Assembly: GCA_032622095.1 (NCBI GenBank)
Contig: CP136069.1
Coordinates: 46,228,194 to 46,292,193 of the forward strand
Direction of reading: 5' to 3'
DNA length: 64,000 nucleotides
Origin: Siphonodentalium dalli
Taxonomy: Eukaryota > Mollusca > Scaphopoda > Gadilida > Siphonodentaliidae
Notes under the pieces: generated by a model
Database searches by the model: none
Told to the model about the DNA's origin: nothing
What the model saw: the letters and a program-made list of their open reading frames with translations, nothing else
Translations under genes and position numbers: made by a program
Shown: piece after piece, positions 12,363 through 24,700 of the stretch
How the letters are laid out: each line of letters begins with the position of its first letter
How positions within the stretch are numbered: position 1 is the stretch's first letter

Positions 12363-13350
12363 TATGGTATTGTCATGTATATGCACATGTGTCGGGAACA
12401 GTCAGATGAGTTTACGGCACCAAACCTACACGTCTATAGGTAACGGCTAATGTGTAGCGAAACTGGTAAATAATAGTCGGGTGGCGAGAACAAGCAGCCA
12501 CAATGCCACCAGCGATACGCTTAAATGGTTTCAATAAAATTAAGTTCATTCCACGCAGGCAACTATTTGCCTGCACAGCGTTGACTGCCCTTTCGGTTAT
12601 TTTAAAATTTTATTACACACTTAGACGTGATTTATAAGGATTTCTTGGTGAGTTAAAAGTGATAATGTCACACCTGTGAATTACGTCACCGGTGAGAGCA
12701 CGCGAATTTGGACAGTTCCGCTCTACGCCGGAACTATTTTCACTTTCTGCGGCTCAAACATGGTTGAAGTTGAACAGAAACCAACTGCTAACGATGATGC
12801 AGAAGCAGTTAATAAACTGGTAAAATGAAGAAGAATCTTACCTGTTATCGACTCCGATGATTCGGACGATGTCATATATATTCCAGTCAAATGAACTATG
12901 AACAATTCCATGTGAACAATAAATTTATACAGTTCCGAGCTGAATTTCCACGTGTTGCTCTTCGAGAGTTTGTTTACGTCGATGATTAAAATATCGTCAC
13001 TTCGAAACTTATCTTTCTACTTTTAGCACGATTTCCAAACATTTCCTGTATGAACCAACATTATTTACACACACCATCAGCATCTTCACAATATCCCGTT
13101 CCAAGTGCCATGCTTGTTCGGTCAGAATAAACACAATTTTTACAGAAAATTTCCGAAACTTAAAAAAATGAATCGCATCAAATTATGAGGTCAATCGGTA
13201 TCGTTACGTCACAATTATTTAAATTATGTGTCCATCCGCGTAACTGCACGCGCAACTGTACGTTGGGGTTCAAAATGGGAGAATCAGCTGATCTGGGCTT
13301 ATTTTGTCACATCTTCTCTTTAGAATTAGCAACTTTTAGTGGTTGAAAGT
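12363..13350. other. Unassigned interval
   Basis: No gene recognised. An ORF of 62 codons (12723-12911, minus) has no family features. Scattered 'gtgaattacgtcac' motifs resemble the stems of the hairpins downstream. Confidence 0.35.
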
Positions 13351-13533
13351 GTGTAATAAACAGAATAATCAATTGGTTTCGATGATTACGTGACATAATT
13401 CACTCGGGTAGCCGGTCCTATTGGTAAAACCCTAGTTCGCTCCGCTCACTCGTGTTTTACCAGGCCCAGCTCCCCTCGTGAATTATGTCACGTAATCATC
13501 GAAACCAATTGATTACTCTCTATTTATTACACT
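13351..13533. mobile_element. Fold-back hairpin element A1
   Basis: Left blocks 'taatcaattggtttcgatga' and 'ttacgtgacataattcac' are answered by 'gtgaattatgtcacgtaatc' and 'gaaaccaattgatta'. The ends 'gtgtaataaa' and 'tttattacac' also pair. The centre, about 60 bp, has a further imperfect hairpin ('ggtaaaaccctag' / 'gtgttttacc'). Same family as 13,711-13,861. Confidence 0.75.
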
Positions 13534-13710
13534 CATATGCGCGATTTCCATTGAAAACGCTGTTAATTAAAAATTGTAATGTCACTAGTGAATTATGTCA
13601 TTTCCCGTGACGTCATTGACGTTACGTCGCTTACTGATCTAGACTGAATTTTCGATGGTTGATCTTTCTCCACATCGGGACTTTCATGCAATAATTCTGT
13701 GTGTTTTAAA

Positions 13711-13861
13711 TAAATAAATAGAGTAATCAATTAGTTCCGATAATTACGTTAAATAATTCACTCGAGGCGAGAGACGTTCAGGTTTCTTACCGACGTCTCT
13801 CGCCTCTCGTGAATTATTTGACGTAATTCTCGGAACCAATTGATTACTCTCTATGTATTAT
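13711..13861. mobile_element. Fold-back hairpin element A2
   Basis: Stems 'agagtaatcaattagttccg' and 'cggaaccaattgattactct'; inner stems 'ggcgagagacgt' and 'acgtctctcgcc'. It shares its outer stem with 13,351-13,533 but has a different inner stem and loop. This indicates a family whose ends are conserved and whose centre varies. Confidence 0.75.
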
Positions 13862-14108
13862 TCCTCTTCGCTAGAAGTTTCGTGTGCTGCACATTCGACA
13901 CAAAACGTCCAGACAGCTTGACCGTATTCGCGCCAAAAGATCACGTGAGTCATGTGGCCTCCGTTGACAATGACATCACACGTTACAAGTTACACGTACG
14001 TGTGGCTGAACTGGCTATTAACAGAGATTTAACGTCGAATCAGAACCTACACCAAAACAGAATGCCTCCGCCCTCCAGAGGATTTAAAATTTCACAATAA
14101 TATATATA

Positions 14109-14248
14109 GGTTATCACCACCATGTGTGTTTCTGAGATCCGTATTCAAGTCGAGCTGCCTTCTCTGGGCAGTCAATCGACGAGTCCGTAGGACGAGTCGA
14201 TAGACAGCCCAGAGAAGGCAGCGAGAAACACACAGGGTGATGATAACC
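14109..14248. mobile_element. Fold-back hairpin element B
   Basis: Outer arms 'ggttatcaccaccatgtgtg' and 'cacacagggtgatgataacc', inner arms 'gccttctctgggc' and 'gcccagagaaggc', and a central stem 'gacgagtcc' / 'ggacgagtc'. No coding. The sequence is unrelated to family A. Confidence 0.75.
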
Positions 14249-15300
14249 AATTTATCTTACAATTCGTCCCATAAAAATGCAATAAAACTCAATTTAAAAC
14301 TGAACTATTTTATTACGCGCAACACACAACGTACACAATTCTCAGCACGCGACGTTGTAATAAGTCAAATTCTGAGAAATTCACGTCACTATTCAAATTC
14401 ACTTTGGCTGGAATCCGATTCAATGAAGAGGCGACGATATTTTCGTTTCATATGTTCGACATAATTGTCACTTTTAACAGGATAATTGTATTATTTTATG
14501 TTGCAATCTCCTTGGATAGTGATAGGGTTGGTGAGAGCCTAGGCATTGCCGGAGATGACTGTCCATTCAGAGTTTTGGTGAATTTTGAACTTTCCGACAC
14601 TTCGACAATCGAGTTCTGACTCGCACTAAAATAACCCATTAAACTTCATTTAGAGGAAATGCAATAAATCACGGACTTTTCGTAAGTATTCTGTTTTATA
14701 TCCTTAACATAAGATAAAATTAATTTGATTTTCCCTTCTGTATTTTATCGAATAAAAAATGCGTTCAGTAGCTTTTGATCAAGACCGTACTGAATTACGG
14801 GGAATTCCCTACTTCGCTAAAATAGAAATTGTCAAAATAGTCCGTATCCGTGCGCGCTGTTAACAATGTGTAAACTTCGTTACTTTTTCGATTTCCAAAC
14901 AGTTTTTGGTGGTTATTTTGAGCTTTTTGGGCCCTGTCTCCACATTTTGTCAACTTTATTGAACTAATTATTGATTATTTTACATTCGTAGCACACGAGT
15001 ATATTATTTTACGACTTTTAGTTGGTTATTTAGACGTTTTGTTTTGAAAACCAGCCAGTTGTCGAAACTCACGTGCACCAGCTGTTGCCATCGAAGATAT
15101 CCTTGTTGCCATCCAGGATACAAGATCGGAAACCGCCTAGGCGTTTTCGCGTGTATTTGATGAAATGTAGCTATATTGTAAGATAAATATCCGTATTCGC
15201 TCAATTTAAATAGCATCGTGCTTATATATGCATATATAAATAATTTTGATAATACGACATTTTGCTTCCTGTGTTGGGGAGTACTCCCCCCAAATACGTT
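14249..15300. other. Unassigned interval
   Basis: Short ORFs only (14404-14619 plus; 15004-15216 minus), none recognised. No repeat boundaries found. Confidence 0.35.
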
Positions 15301-15402
15301 GGACTAGATACTGGCTCTATGGGGCTACGTCGTTACGCTATACAGCCGTCATGAAGCGAACAGAGCAGAGCGTCGGAGCGTCATATAGCCAGTGTCTAGT
15401 CC
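15301..15402. repeat. Imperfect hairpin
   Basis: 'ggactagatactggctctat' pairs with 'atatagccagtgtctagtcc'. The inner part pairs weakly ('cgctatacagc', 'gcgtcggagcgtc'). Probably a small fold-back element; terminal duplication not seen. Confidence 0.6.
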
Positions 15403-16745
15403 ATGATACCCCTTGAGACGCAGATATACATAATTGTCCCCATATCCGGTTCTAACTAGCAATCTGATTGGCTACAATGCCACTCTTAAATAACCATGTC
15501 CCCGTCACCCTTGGCAGAGGGGTATAAGATAACGTGATTTAATACATGGATGTCTCTTTTTGAACCACACGGATGGCCTCTATTTTGACACACATTCTTG
15601 GCCCAGATGACAAAGTCTAGATCAATTGCGATGAAATGTTCATGAACGATATTTTTTTTTATCTACTTGAGTTCTGCTCATATCTTCTTAAAACATCAAT
15701 ATACATGTAGTTCAGAAGGCGAGTCATGTGAAAGTTTATACCGCGCTCATTAAACTCAATATTCGTTGAATGAAAAGCCACCATTTCAAAACACCAAACA
15801 CTGAACTTGAAGTTACGCGTTTGAAAATAGTAAAAAAAATAATCCATTCCCAGTCGCCATTTTGGAAACCATCTTGGACGGGAGGTAGCATGTATATCTA
15901 CAAAGGTCACATAATGTCCTAGCATAGTAACGACCCCGCTCGGCGCGCCCGAGCTCGGGTCGTGTATAGGTAACAGGTGGGCGCGCGTATTTGTGACGTC
16001 ACACATAAATTACAGTATACCGTAAAAGTAAAAAAAACTTTCAGACAACATTTTTGTGGAAAAATCACGTGACTTCCGGCAGTGGTTTCACAAAATCGCG
16101 GAATCAGCAATTAAACGAATTTAATACATCACAACTTCCGATATATGTGGCAATGGACCACTGAAGTATTTATTTATTGATAAACAGTAAGTTTTATGAA
16201 TATATCCTGCAAATGTTAATATTAGTTCAGTTTCATATGTTAGCTAATTGAAGGTAGTTATGGTGCCGTGACGTCAAAACGTTATTTGTCCCTGCGGGGC
16301 AGAATCCAGACATGACTGGACGCGTTGTGTCGTCTTCGCTTAATCAGAGCGACATACATTGTAGTCTATAGCACTTACTGTCTACATTATAATATAGAGG
16401 CTTTCATTATCAAAGGCCGATAGGCTATAACATGACCATATGTGACACGTAACGGGGCTACCACACGCGATGCTTTGTCGGATCTAGTTACTTTGTTTTG
16501 GAGGTGTTTCACTCGGAATATTCTCGATGCCAAATTAAGCATCATCTCAGTTAGAACGGGCATGGTGCAAGATGCGTGTATATGTGGAATATGGTAGGTC
16601 CCGGAGGCACTATGTACGTTATATAGTTCACTGGGTCGGGTCTGTGTGACACGAGGCAGAGCACATTTTATTCGATAAACAGCTCCCGTTAACATGCGCA
16701 TCTCCAAATCGCGATTCTACCCACAATTTTACCTGTATTCTATGT
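15403..16745. other. Unassigned interval with one dispersed repeat
   Basis: 15,440-15,540 ('accatgtccccgtcaccctt', 'agaggggtataagataacg') is a diverged copy of 49,631-49,735. Minus-strand ORFs at 15659-16006 and 16387-16707 (115 and 106 codons) have no recognisable domain and I do not call them genes. Confidence 0.4.
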
Positions 16746-17160
16746 TACTAGCTGGTGGGCCCGACTTCGTCCGGGCTATTTAGGCATTTCTTTGCCCGAA
16801 ACATGACTCTATATGAGCGTATACGAGCAAGGACACGGTCACATGCAAAATTATACATGATTTGACCTTGAGTTGACCATTTAGAAGGTCAAGGTCAGGT
16901 AGAGGTTACGATTTGACCCGTCCAATACAGCCCCTAGCTATCAAATTTCGTCTAAATCCGCCAGTTTTAACCGATTTGACCTTGAATTGACCATTTTGAA
17001 GATCAAGGTCAGGTCGGGGTCACGATTTGACCTGTCCAAAACACTTTTCGGACAAAAGTATCCTTAGGTATCAAATTTCGTTGAAATCCGCCTTTCCCGG
17101 CCATAGTTAACAGACAAACAGACAAAAATCCCTAAGTATACATGTATATTATATTCTCTA
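16746..17160 (+). mobile_element. RTE-like retroelement 3' fragment (second copy)
   Basis: It begins 'tagctggtgggcccgacttc' and has modules 'gatttgaccttgaattgacc' and 'aaggtcaggtcggggtcacg'. It ends 'aacagacaaacagacaaaaa'. Homologous to 1,561-2,065. 5'-truncated; no reverse transcriptase. Confidence 0.5.
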
Positions 17161-18342
17161 TGTAGGTCAAGTTCAAATCGATATCGTAGTCCCATGTTTC
17201 TGTTCGTCAAATACATACTCAAGTTTGTAGGAGCCTCGATACCGGTATATCTATCAAGGACAATGCCTCTGAATATTGACATAAATGCGTACAATCGCAA
17301 CACATATCTAGCAGAATGGCCCTTTAAGTGAGATGTCTTTCAATGGTGGTCAAGGTGGTTTTAGTGTCAAAGTCAAGGTCATATGAGACCCCCACATCAA
17401 CTTGACAACAAATTTGGTTGATGTCAAATTTCAACTTCTCCTGTCAAGGCGACCCATGTTTTGATCGACATAAAATTTGACTTGATCGCTGCCACCGGCA
17501 TCGACGAATGATCTCCAAAAAACACCCGCGTGACGATGTTGAGTTAATTTACCTGGCAATGCGCCAACTGCGTTGCCGCGGACAAATACGTGAGTTGCGC
17601 TCGGCGTGTTAGGCTAGATTGCTTCAATTAAATTATCTCGAGCGAAATCGCCTGCCGTGAAATATCTGCTCCGCTGAACCTATAGCGAGACCAGGCGAGA
17701 CGGAAATCTATTGAAAGATAATTTCGCCTGTTAGGCGGAGGATTCATTGAAAAATTTGTCTGGCGCGAAATCCCTTCCCCGCTAAGCGGGCGCGCTATTC
17801 CAAAGCGCGATAACATGACAGTATCATAGCTTATGTGTCCATGTCATACATCAGTTGAAAGGTCATTGCCTTGGCTATTGTACAGTGTTAATTAAAATTG
17901 AAGTAGGCATGTTTTCGTTATGTTTAGTTTACATATAATCTTTGCGACATTATACTTATATGTATGACAATCCATCACGCATATACGCCATAAAGCCACC
18001 CCATCGTCTTTTGCGATAAAGGCTCGGGTGAAGCGTATTATTATATTGTATTTGAGAACCCTCGTGAAGGATGGCGGTCAATGAGCAATGGTTTGACCAT
18101 GATTACTAGATTCGGGTGATACAGAATGTAGATTTATTCGGAATTATATTTACTATGCATCAAACCGTGGACCCCAGATTTTTTATTGGGTGGTCTTTTG
18201 TATGATGTTGCTTGGGGCATTAATACTTTTAAATACATATCGTATTGCATATAGACTATTATGTCATGAATTAAATATGATGTTGACTTGAAAACACAAT
18301 TGGTGTGCCCTCGTGACTTCTGGTAACAATTGCAACAAAAAA
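17161..18342. other. Unassigned interval
   Basis: 17,620-17,820 has several short inverted blocks ('ttatctcgagcgaaat', 'gataatttcgcctg', 'ccgctaagcgggcgcgc') that suggest another decayed palindromic element. Nothing else can be supported. Confidence 0.35.
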
Positions 18343-21095
18343 ACACTTAGTGAGCCCTCATGTCTCTGATTAATGGCAATGAAAGCATCTTATAGTGCCT
18401 TTGTATGCCACAATTCTGTGTCAGAAAAAGTGTAATTTGCATATTTAACCCTTCATGTGTGGTAAAAATCAATGAAATCACACACCATGGGTCCCCTAGG
18501 CATGAGCACAGAGCCTGAATGCAACCATCTTTGTTAATTTAGGCAATATTCTTGCTAAAGATGTGATCATTTCATGTTGTAACTCATCAAATGGGATGAA
18601 AATGGCTAAAAAGACACTTAGTGAGCTCTCATGTCTCTGATTAATGGCAATGAAAGCATCTTATAGTGCCTTTGTATGCCACAATTCTGTCAGAAAAAGT
18701 GTAATTTGCATATTTAACCCTTCATGTGTGGTAAAAATCAATGAAATCACACACCATGGGTCCCCTAGGCATGAGCACAGAGCCTGAATGCAACCATCTT
18801 TGTCAATTTAGGCAATATTCTTGCTAAAGATGTGATCAGTTCATGTTGGAACTCATCAAATGGGATGAAAATGGCTAAAAAGACACTTAGTGAGCCCTCA
18901 TGTCTCTGATTAATGGCAATGAAAGCATCTTATAGTGCCTTTGTATGCCACAATTATGTCAGAAAAAAGTGTAATTTGCATATTTAACCCTTCATGTGTG
19001 GTTAAAATCAATGAAATCACACACCATGGGTCCCCTAGGCATGAGCACAGAGCCTGAATGCAACCATCTTTGTCAATTTAGGCAATATTCTTGCTAAAGA
19101 TGTGATCAGTTCATGTTGGAACTCATCAAATGGGATGAAAATGGCTAAAAAGACACTTAGTGAGCCCTCATGTCTCTGATTAATGGCAATGAAAGCATCG
19201 TATAGTGCCTTTGTATGCCACAATTCTGTCAGAAAAAGTGTAATTTGCATATTTAACCCTTCATGTGTGGTAAAAATCAATGAAATCACACACCATGGGT
19301 CCCCTAGGCATGAACACAGAGCCTGAATGCAACCATCTTTGTCAATTTAGGCAATATTCTTGCTAAAGATGTGATCATTTCATGTTGGAACTCATCAATT
19401 GGGATGAGAATGGCTAAAAAGACACTTAATGAGCCCTCATGTCTCTGATTAATGGCAATGAAAGCATCGTATAGTGCCTTTGTATGCCACAATTCTGTCA
19501 GAAAAAGTGTAATTTGCATATTTAACCCTTCATGTGTGGTAAAAATCAATGAAATCACACACCATGGGTCCCCTAGGCATGAACTCAGAGCCTGAATGCA
19601 ACCATCTTTGTCAATTTAGGCAATATTCTTGCTAAAGATGTGATCATTTCATGTTGGAACTCCTCAAATGGGATGAAAATGGCTAAAAAGACACTTAGTG
19701 AGCCCTCATGTCTCTGATTAATGGCAATGAAAGCATCTTATAGTGCCTTTGTAGGCCACAATTCTGTCAGAAAAAGTGTAATTTGCATATTTAACCCTTC
19801 ATGTGTGGTAAAAATCAATGAAATCACACACCATGGGTCCCCTAGGCATGAGCACAGAGCCTGAATGCAACCATCTTTGTCAATTTAGGCAATATTCTTG
19901 CTAAAGATGTGATCATTTCATGTTGGAACTCATCAAATGGGATGAAAATGGCTAAAAAGACACTTAGTGAGCCCTCATGTCTCTGATTAATGGCAATGAA
20001 AGCATCTTATAGTGCCTTTGTAGGCCACAATTATGTCAGAAAAAGTGTAATTTGAATATTTAACCCTTCATGTGTGGTAAAATCAATGAAATCACACACC
20101 ATGGGTCCCCTAGGCATGAGCACAGAGCCTGAATGCAACCATCTTTGTCAATTTAGGCAATATTCTTGCTAAAGATGTGATCAGTTCATGTTGGAACTCA
20201 TCAAATGGGATGAAAATGGCTAAAAAGACACTTAGTGAGCCCTCATGTCTCTGATTAATGGCAATGAAAGCATCTTATAGTGCCTTTGTAGGCCACAATT
20301 ATGTCAGAAAAAGTGTAATTTGAATATTTAACCCTTCATGTGTGGTAAAATCAATGAAATCACACACCATGGGTCCCCTAGGCATGAGCACAGAGCCTGA
20401 ATGCAACCATCTTTGTCAATTTAGGCAATATTCTTGCTAAAGATGTGATCAGTTCATGTTGGAACTCATCAAATGGGATGAAAATGGCTAAAAAGACACT
20501 TAGTGAGCTCTCATGTCTCTGATTAATGGCAATGAAAGCATCTTATAGTGCCTTTGTATGCCACAATTCTGTCAGAAAAAGTGTAATTTGCATATTTAAC
20601 CCTTCATGTGTGGTAAAAATCAATGAAATCACACACCATGGGTCCCCTAGGCATGAGCACAGAGCCTGAATGCAACCATCTTTGTCAATTTAGGCAATAT
20701 TCTTGCTAAAGATATGATCATTTCATGTTGGAACTCATCAAATGGGATGAAAATGGCTAAAAAGACACTTAGTGAGCCCTCATGTCTCTGATTAATGGCA
20801 ATGAAAGCATCTTATTGTGCCTTTGTATGCCACAATTATGTCAGAAAAAAGTGTAATTTGCATATTTAACCCTTCATGTGTGGTTAAAATCAATGAAATC
20901 ACACACCATGGGTCCCATATGCATGAGCACAGAGCCTGAATGCAACCATCTTTGTCAATTTAGGCAATATTCTTGCTAAAGATGTGATCATTTCATGTTG
21001 GAACTCATCAAATGGGATGAAAATGAATGTGTAAATTGCACATTTGACCCTTTATTTGTGCTAACAGGGACTGAAATCACACCCCATGGGATCCC
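18343..21095. repeat. 269-bp satellite, about ten copies
   Basis: The landmark 'acaccatggg' followed by 'tcccctagg' recurs at 18,482, 18,751, 19,021, 19,290, 19,559, 19,828, 20,096, 20,364, 20,633 and 20,903, a spacing of 268-270 bp. Copies differ by a few substitutions and single-base indels. The last unit decays after about 21,025. Units share variants such as 'gtaggccacaattatg' in neighbouring copies (about 20,020 and 20,290), a sign of local homogenisation. The minus-strand frames that stay open in two units (19035-19289 and 19304-19558) start at GTG and are broken in the others. The unit length is not a multiple of three, so coding is unlikely. Confidence 0.95.
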
Positions 21096-22389
21096 AAGAT
21101 GACACGGTGTAACCATGATTGAGTTACATATTATATTATATATTAGATTATGGAAACACATATTACAGTCTTCAATCTTCTGAATCGTGTAAATTTCTTG
21201 CAGTGCACCTGAAAGAATAATAGAGATAGGTGATTAGATACATATTATGCCCCAATTCTCCAATGGATTCCAGGTTGTGGCAGGCACGCCATGGCTCAAT
21301 ATTGTGATTCATAAGATGGCATGGAAGACTAAAGCCCCGCATCGTGTATTGTGTTATGCAGAGGGAGAGATGAGATCTAATTGCCTCTAACAGCAGGTGC
21401 GTCGATTCATGTAGCGCGTCTGCTGTCGTCTGGATTGATCATTTTTTATTGGATTTCGATTCTAGTATATAGCAGTAAAACCTCTTCTCGAATTTCTCGA
21501 ATTTCTATTTCGCTTACGCCATAAGATGCTATGTAAAATTTCGAACAAAGCGATACTTTACTCGACGAAATTCGTCCAGAAATAAAAAAAAGTTCAATCA
21601 AATGGAAAGTTTGTTTACATTTTGCAAAGTTCTCTGCCCCGAGGGTCGTTACTTTTCCCTGAACTTTTCTGTCGATATTTTAACAAAATTTCAAACGAAC
21701 GGTAAGACCGCAAAATTTTATTTTGCTGGAAAGATGGTTGAAAGCTGACCCCAGGCATGTAATCGGTTTGGCGGAACTCCTATTAGTTTGCGAACAAGCC
21801 GGACTTAAAGTCAGGGTCACGTGGTGTCATCAAGCTTCCCACGCGAAGGGCAATAATCCAATTATCTCCACTTCTTTTGGGCCGATTCGCATGATATTTC
21901 TTTCTAAGAACTCGTATTGTGAATGCGCACATATTGCGTGCGATTTCCGCATGGATGACATTCGGGCAGTCAATAAAAGGTGTAACCCGATGGCGCCAAG
22001 GTCACATACGCGAGTATGAAGTCGGTTTTTCTCGCTCGTTCTCCAATGGATTCTAATAAAATTGGGAGCGAATACTCGCATTGGTCAGCGAAAAACATTG
22101 TTGATTATGTCCATTCTATTGACGTTCCAGTGGCTGCAATCCGTTCATAACTTCATCCAGCACATTCATTGCATCTTAATAATAAAAAACACTCTCACGG
22201 ACACAGTACTAGAGTGCTAGAGTGCTATTACGCCGTTATCGAGGTCAATTGTCCTGCGTTTAAGTAAAATTGGGCTGAGGCGCAATATTTCACATTACTC
22301 ACGATTGCGCTGCATTGCACTAAATAGCAACGCATCCAAATTTCGCCGCGTTCCAGCGACATTGCAATATACATAAACGCAATCGCACT
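21096..22389. other. Unassigned interval
   Basis: No gene recognised. An ORF at 21723-22019 (98 codons, plus) has no family features and overlaps one on the other strand. From about 22,290 the sequence already contains scattered 'attgcgctgcat' blocks, the decayed start of the minisatellite downstream. Confidence 0.4.
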
Positions 22390-23010
22390 GTATTGCATCT
22401 GCACTCAAGCGCAATTGCGCTGCGACGCGGAGACATTGCGCTGCACTCAAGCGCAATTGCACTGCGGTGGGAGACATTGCGCTGCACTCAAGCGCAATTG
22501 CACTGCGGTTGGATACATTGCGCTGCACTGAAGCGCAATTGCACTGCGAAGCGGCGATATTTCGCTGCACTCAAGTGCAATTGCACTACGACGCGGAGAC
22601 ATTGCGCTGCACTCAAGCGCAATTGCACTGCGACGCGGAGACATTGCGCTGCACTCAAGCGCAATTGCACTGCGAGATTTCGCTGCACTCAAGCGCAATT
22701 GCACTGCGACATTTCGCTGCACTCAAGCGCAATTGCGCGGAGACATTGCACTGCACCCAAGCGCAATTGCACTGCGGATACATTGCGCTGCACTCAAGCG
22801 CAATTGCACTGCGACCGGAGACATTTCGCTGCACTCAAGCGCAATTGCACTGCGACGCGGAGACATTGCGCTGCACTCAAGTGAAATTGCACTTCGGTGT
22901 GGATACATTGCTCTGCACCCAAGCGCAATTGCACTGCGATTTAGCAACGTTGCGCTGCACTCAAGCGCAATTGAACTGTGATACCCCGACACCGCACTGC
23001 ACTCAATGAA
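22390..23010. repeat. GC-rich minisatellite, unit about 42 bp
   Basis: The unit is 'gctgcactcaagcgcaattg' plus 'cactgcgacgcggagacatt'. Starts of 'gcactcaagc' lie at 22,401, 22,443, 22,484, 22,525, 22,567, 22,609, 22,651 and 22,684, mostly 41-42 bp apart with shorter variants. Each unit holds a near-palindrome around GCGCAATTGC. Because 42 is a multiple of three and the unit has no stop, long open frames appear on both strands (up to 180 codons). These are repeat artefacts unless transcription is shown. Confidence 0.9.
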
Positions 23011-23600
23011 CAAAGAAAACCAAACAAACCACACGTGTGTAGGGAGGGGGGGGTCCCATATTTATTGTGTACATGTTGAATATAAAATGTATATGTGTTA
23101 TGCGTGTTACTGATTGATTTGTGTATTTGCAATAAAGCATTCATTTGCGTACTGGCGACTAAAAAAGATCGATAAACGCAGGAAATAGAAAAGGCTTATT
23201 AAAGACAAATATACATTAAATAAGCTGTTTCCGAATTTCTAACAAACGCGATTATTCGCGGTGCTGATAGAGCCTCTATATATGTGTGTATGTGTATATT
23301 TCATGATGTTTAGTGTAGTGATGTGAAATAAGTGTCTTCAGCGGAGACCAAATGTGTCTGGATTCTGGCCCACAAAACCAAATGACGCAAATGACGTCAT
23401 GGACCATGTCATGACGTCTTCGCTGGTTTTCGTTGAGCTAAGCAACGAAATTGGCCAAAATTAAACTAATTTATAGGCCTAAATCACATAGAAGTTGTTC
23501 GGAAAAACTTAAGTTGCTAATTTCATAATCACCCGCTGGTGCACTGCCGATTCCGTGATTTGACCATTTCATTGTGAGATCAATTGCACCCAGAGGTGAT
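23011..23600. other. Unassigned interval
   Basis: A short G-run (23,042-23,053) and an AATAAA at 23,131; no gene recognised. Confidence 0.35.
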
Positions 23601-23739
23601 ACCAATTCGGCCCGATGAGGTTGCTATTAGGGCATTATGTACTTATCGAAGTCCACTGGCGTCCAAAACGATTGGCATATAGTTCCACGACCATATACAC
23701 GATCCTTTCCATTTAGAATAGAACCAGGGGGTGGAAAAA

Positions 23740-24215
23740 CAATTCCGGGCACGTATGCCGGGGTGGGTGGGTGGTCGATGGGACCAACAAATTTTTTTTT
23801 CAGCAACTCAAATTGTTTTTCCCTGCAAGTCTTTTGACTGTTTTTGCAATGAGTTTGGCTTAAAACACCTTAGCATAAGAGAAATAATGTAATTCTAACT
23901 GCTAAACAGACTGCAGGCAGTTATCGTGTTGTATTTTGTTGCAAATTTTGAAATCCAAGATGGCCGCTGGCATACAAATAGTATGCACAGAAATTCATAT
24001 ACAGCTGTTTACAGTGAATTTCCCCCCGCAAATCTCTGTTTTAGTGTTAAACGGGCGGTGGGTGTCTAAAAAAGGTCGGAAAAAACTGCCGAAAACGGAA
24101 AACATTTTGGACGCGGAGGTGGGTGGGTCACAACAAGGCTCGAAAGGAAAAAATCAGCATACGTGCCTGCAAATATTTTCCGACCCCCCCCCCCCCCTGA
24201 TAGAACGGGTTAAAT
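23740..24215 (+). repeat. Dispersed repeat with C-run (copy 1)
   Basis: It shares with 26,160-26,705 the ordered blocks 'gatgggaccaacaaa', 'caatgagtttggcttaaaac', 'tccaagatggccgctgg', 'catatacagctgtttacagtg', 'ggtcggaaaaaactgccgaa' and 'cgaaaggaaaaaatcagcat', and then a C homopolymer (24,184-24,197). Function unknown; no intact ORF. Confidence 0.75.
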
Positions 24216-24339
24216 GTCGCTTGTAAACTTTCAGAACAATCTCAACTATTTCCTGATTGAATTTTTCAAAGACTGTTGCTCAGGCAGGCACGCAATAACG
24301 GTATTGGGGAAGAGGGAGCACATCCAACCTCCCCCGTCC

Positions 24340-24700
24340 GGTGGTGTGATGTAACGGTGAGTGTCAGATCCTCCGTGGTCCTTGATATCATCCGAGAACG
24401 TGGTGCCAGGTATATCAGAGGTGGTTATCAGCGTCAGTCACGAAGGGGGACACATCCATCCATCAAACCTCTTCCGCCCAGTGGTATAATGTAATGGTGT
24501 GTGAGATCATCGGTGGCCCTCGATATCCTCAGAGAACGTGGTACCAGGTATAACAGAGGAGATTCACGAAAGGGAAGGGATGGGTGGAACTCACCCGTCA
24601 ATGTAAAGGATGATGTAATATTGAGCATCAGATCCTCCGTGGTCCTGAATATCCTCCGACAACGTGATACCATACACACAGTGGTGGGTTATTAGCGCAA
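24340..24700 (+). repeat. Three degenerate tandem copies of about 130 bp
   Basis: 'gatcctccgtggtccttgat' with 'ccgagaacgtggtgccagg' recurs near 24,367, 24,504 and 24,629, separated by variable 'gtcacgaagggg'-type sequence. The resulting ORFs on both strands have no independent support. Confidence 0.65.

Noticed and set aside
14170-14215. Hammerhead-ribozyme-like core ('gacgagtccgtaggacga')
   Set aside because: It resembles the CUGANGA/GAAA core, but the C-U order and the GAAA are wrong and the site is the apex of a fold-back palindrome, so the likeness is accidental.
19035-19558. Two similar 84-codon minus-strand ORFs
   Set aside because: They lie inside the 269-bp satellite, start at GTG, and are broken in the other units; the unit length is not a multiple of three.
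18343-23010. CRISPR array
   Set aside because: Eukaryotic tandem repeats without unique spacers between short conserved repeats.
22393-23034. Overlapping ORFs of 66-180 codons on both strands
   Set aside because: They are read-through frames of the stop-free 42-bp minisatellite; no start, splice or promoter support.
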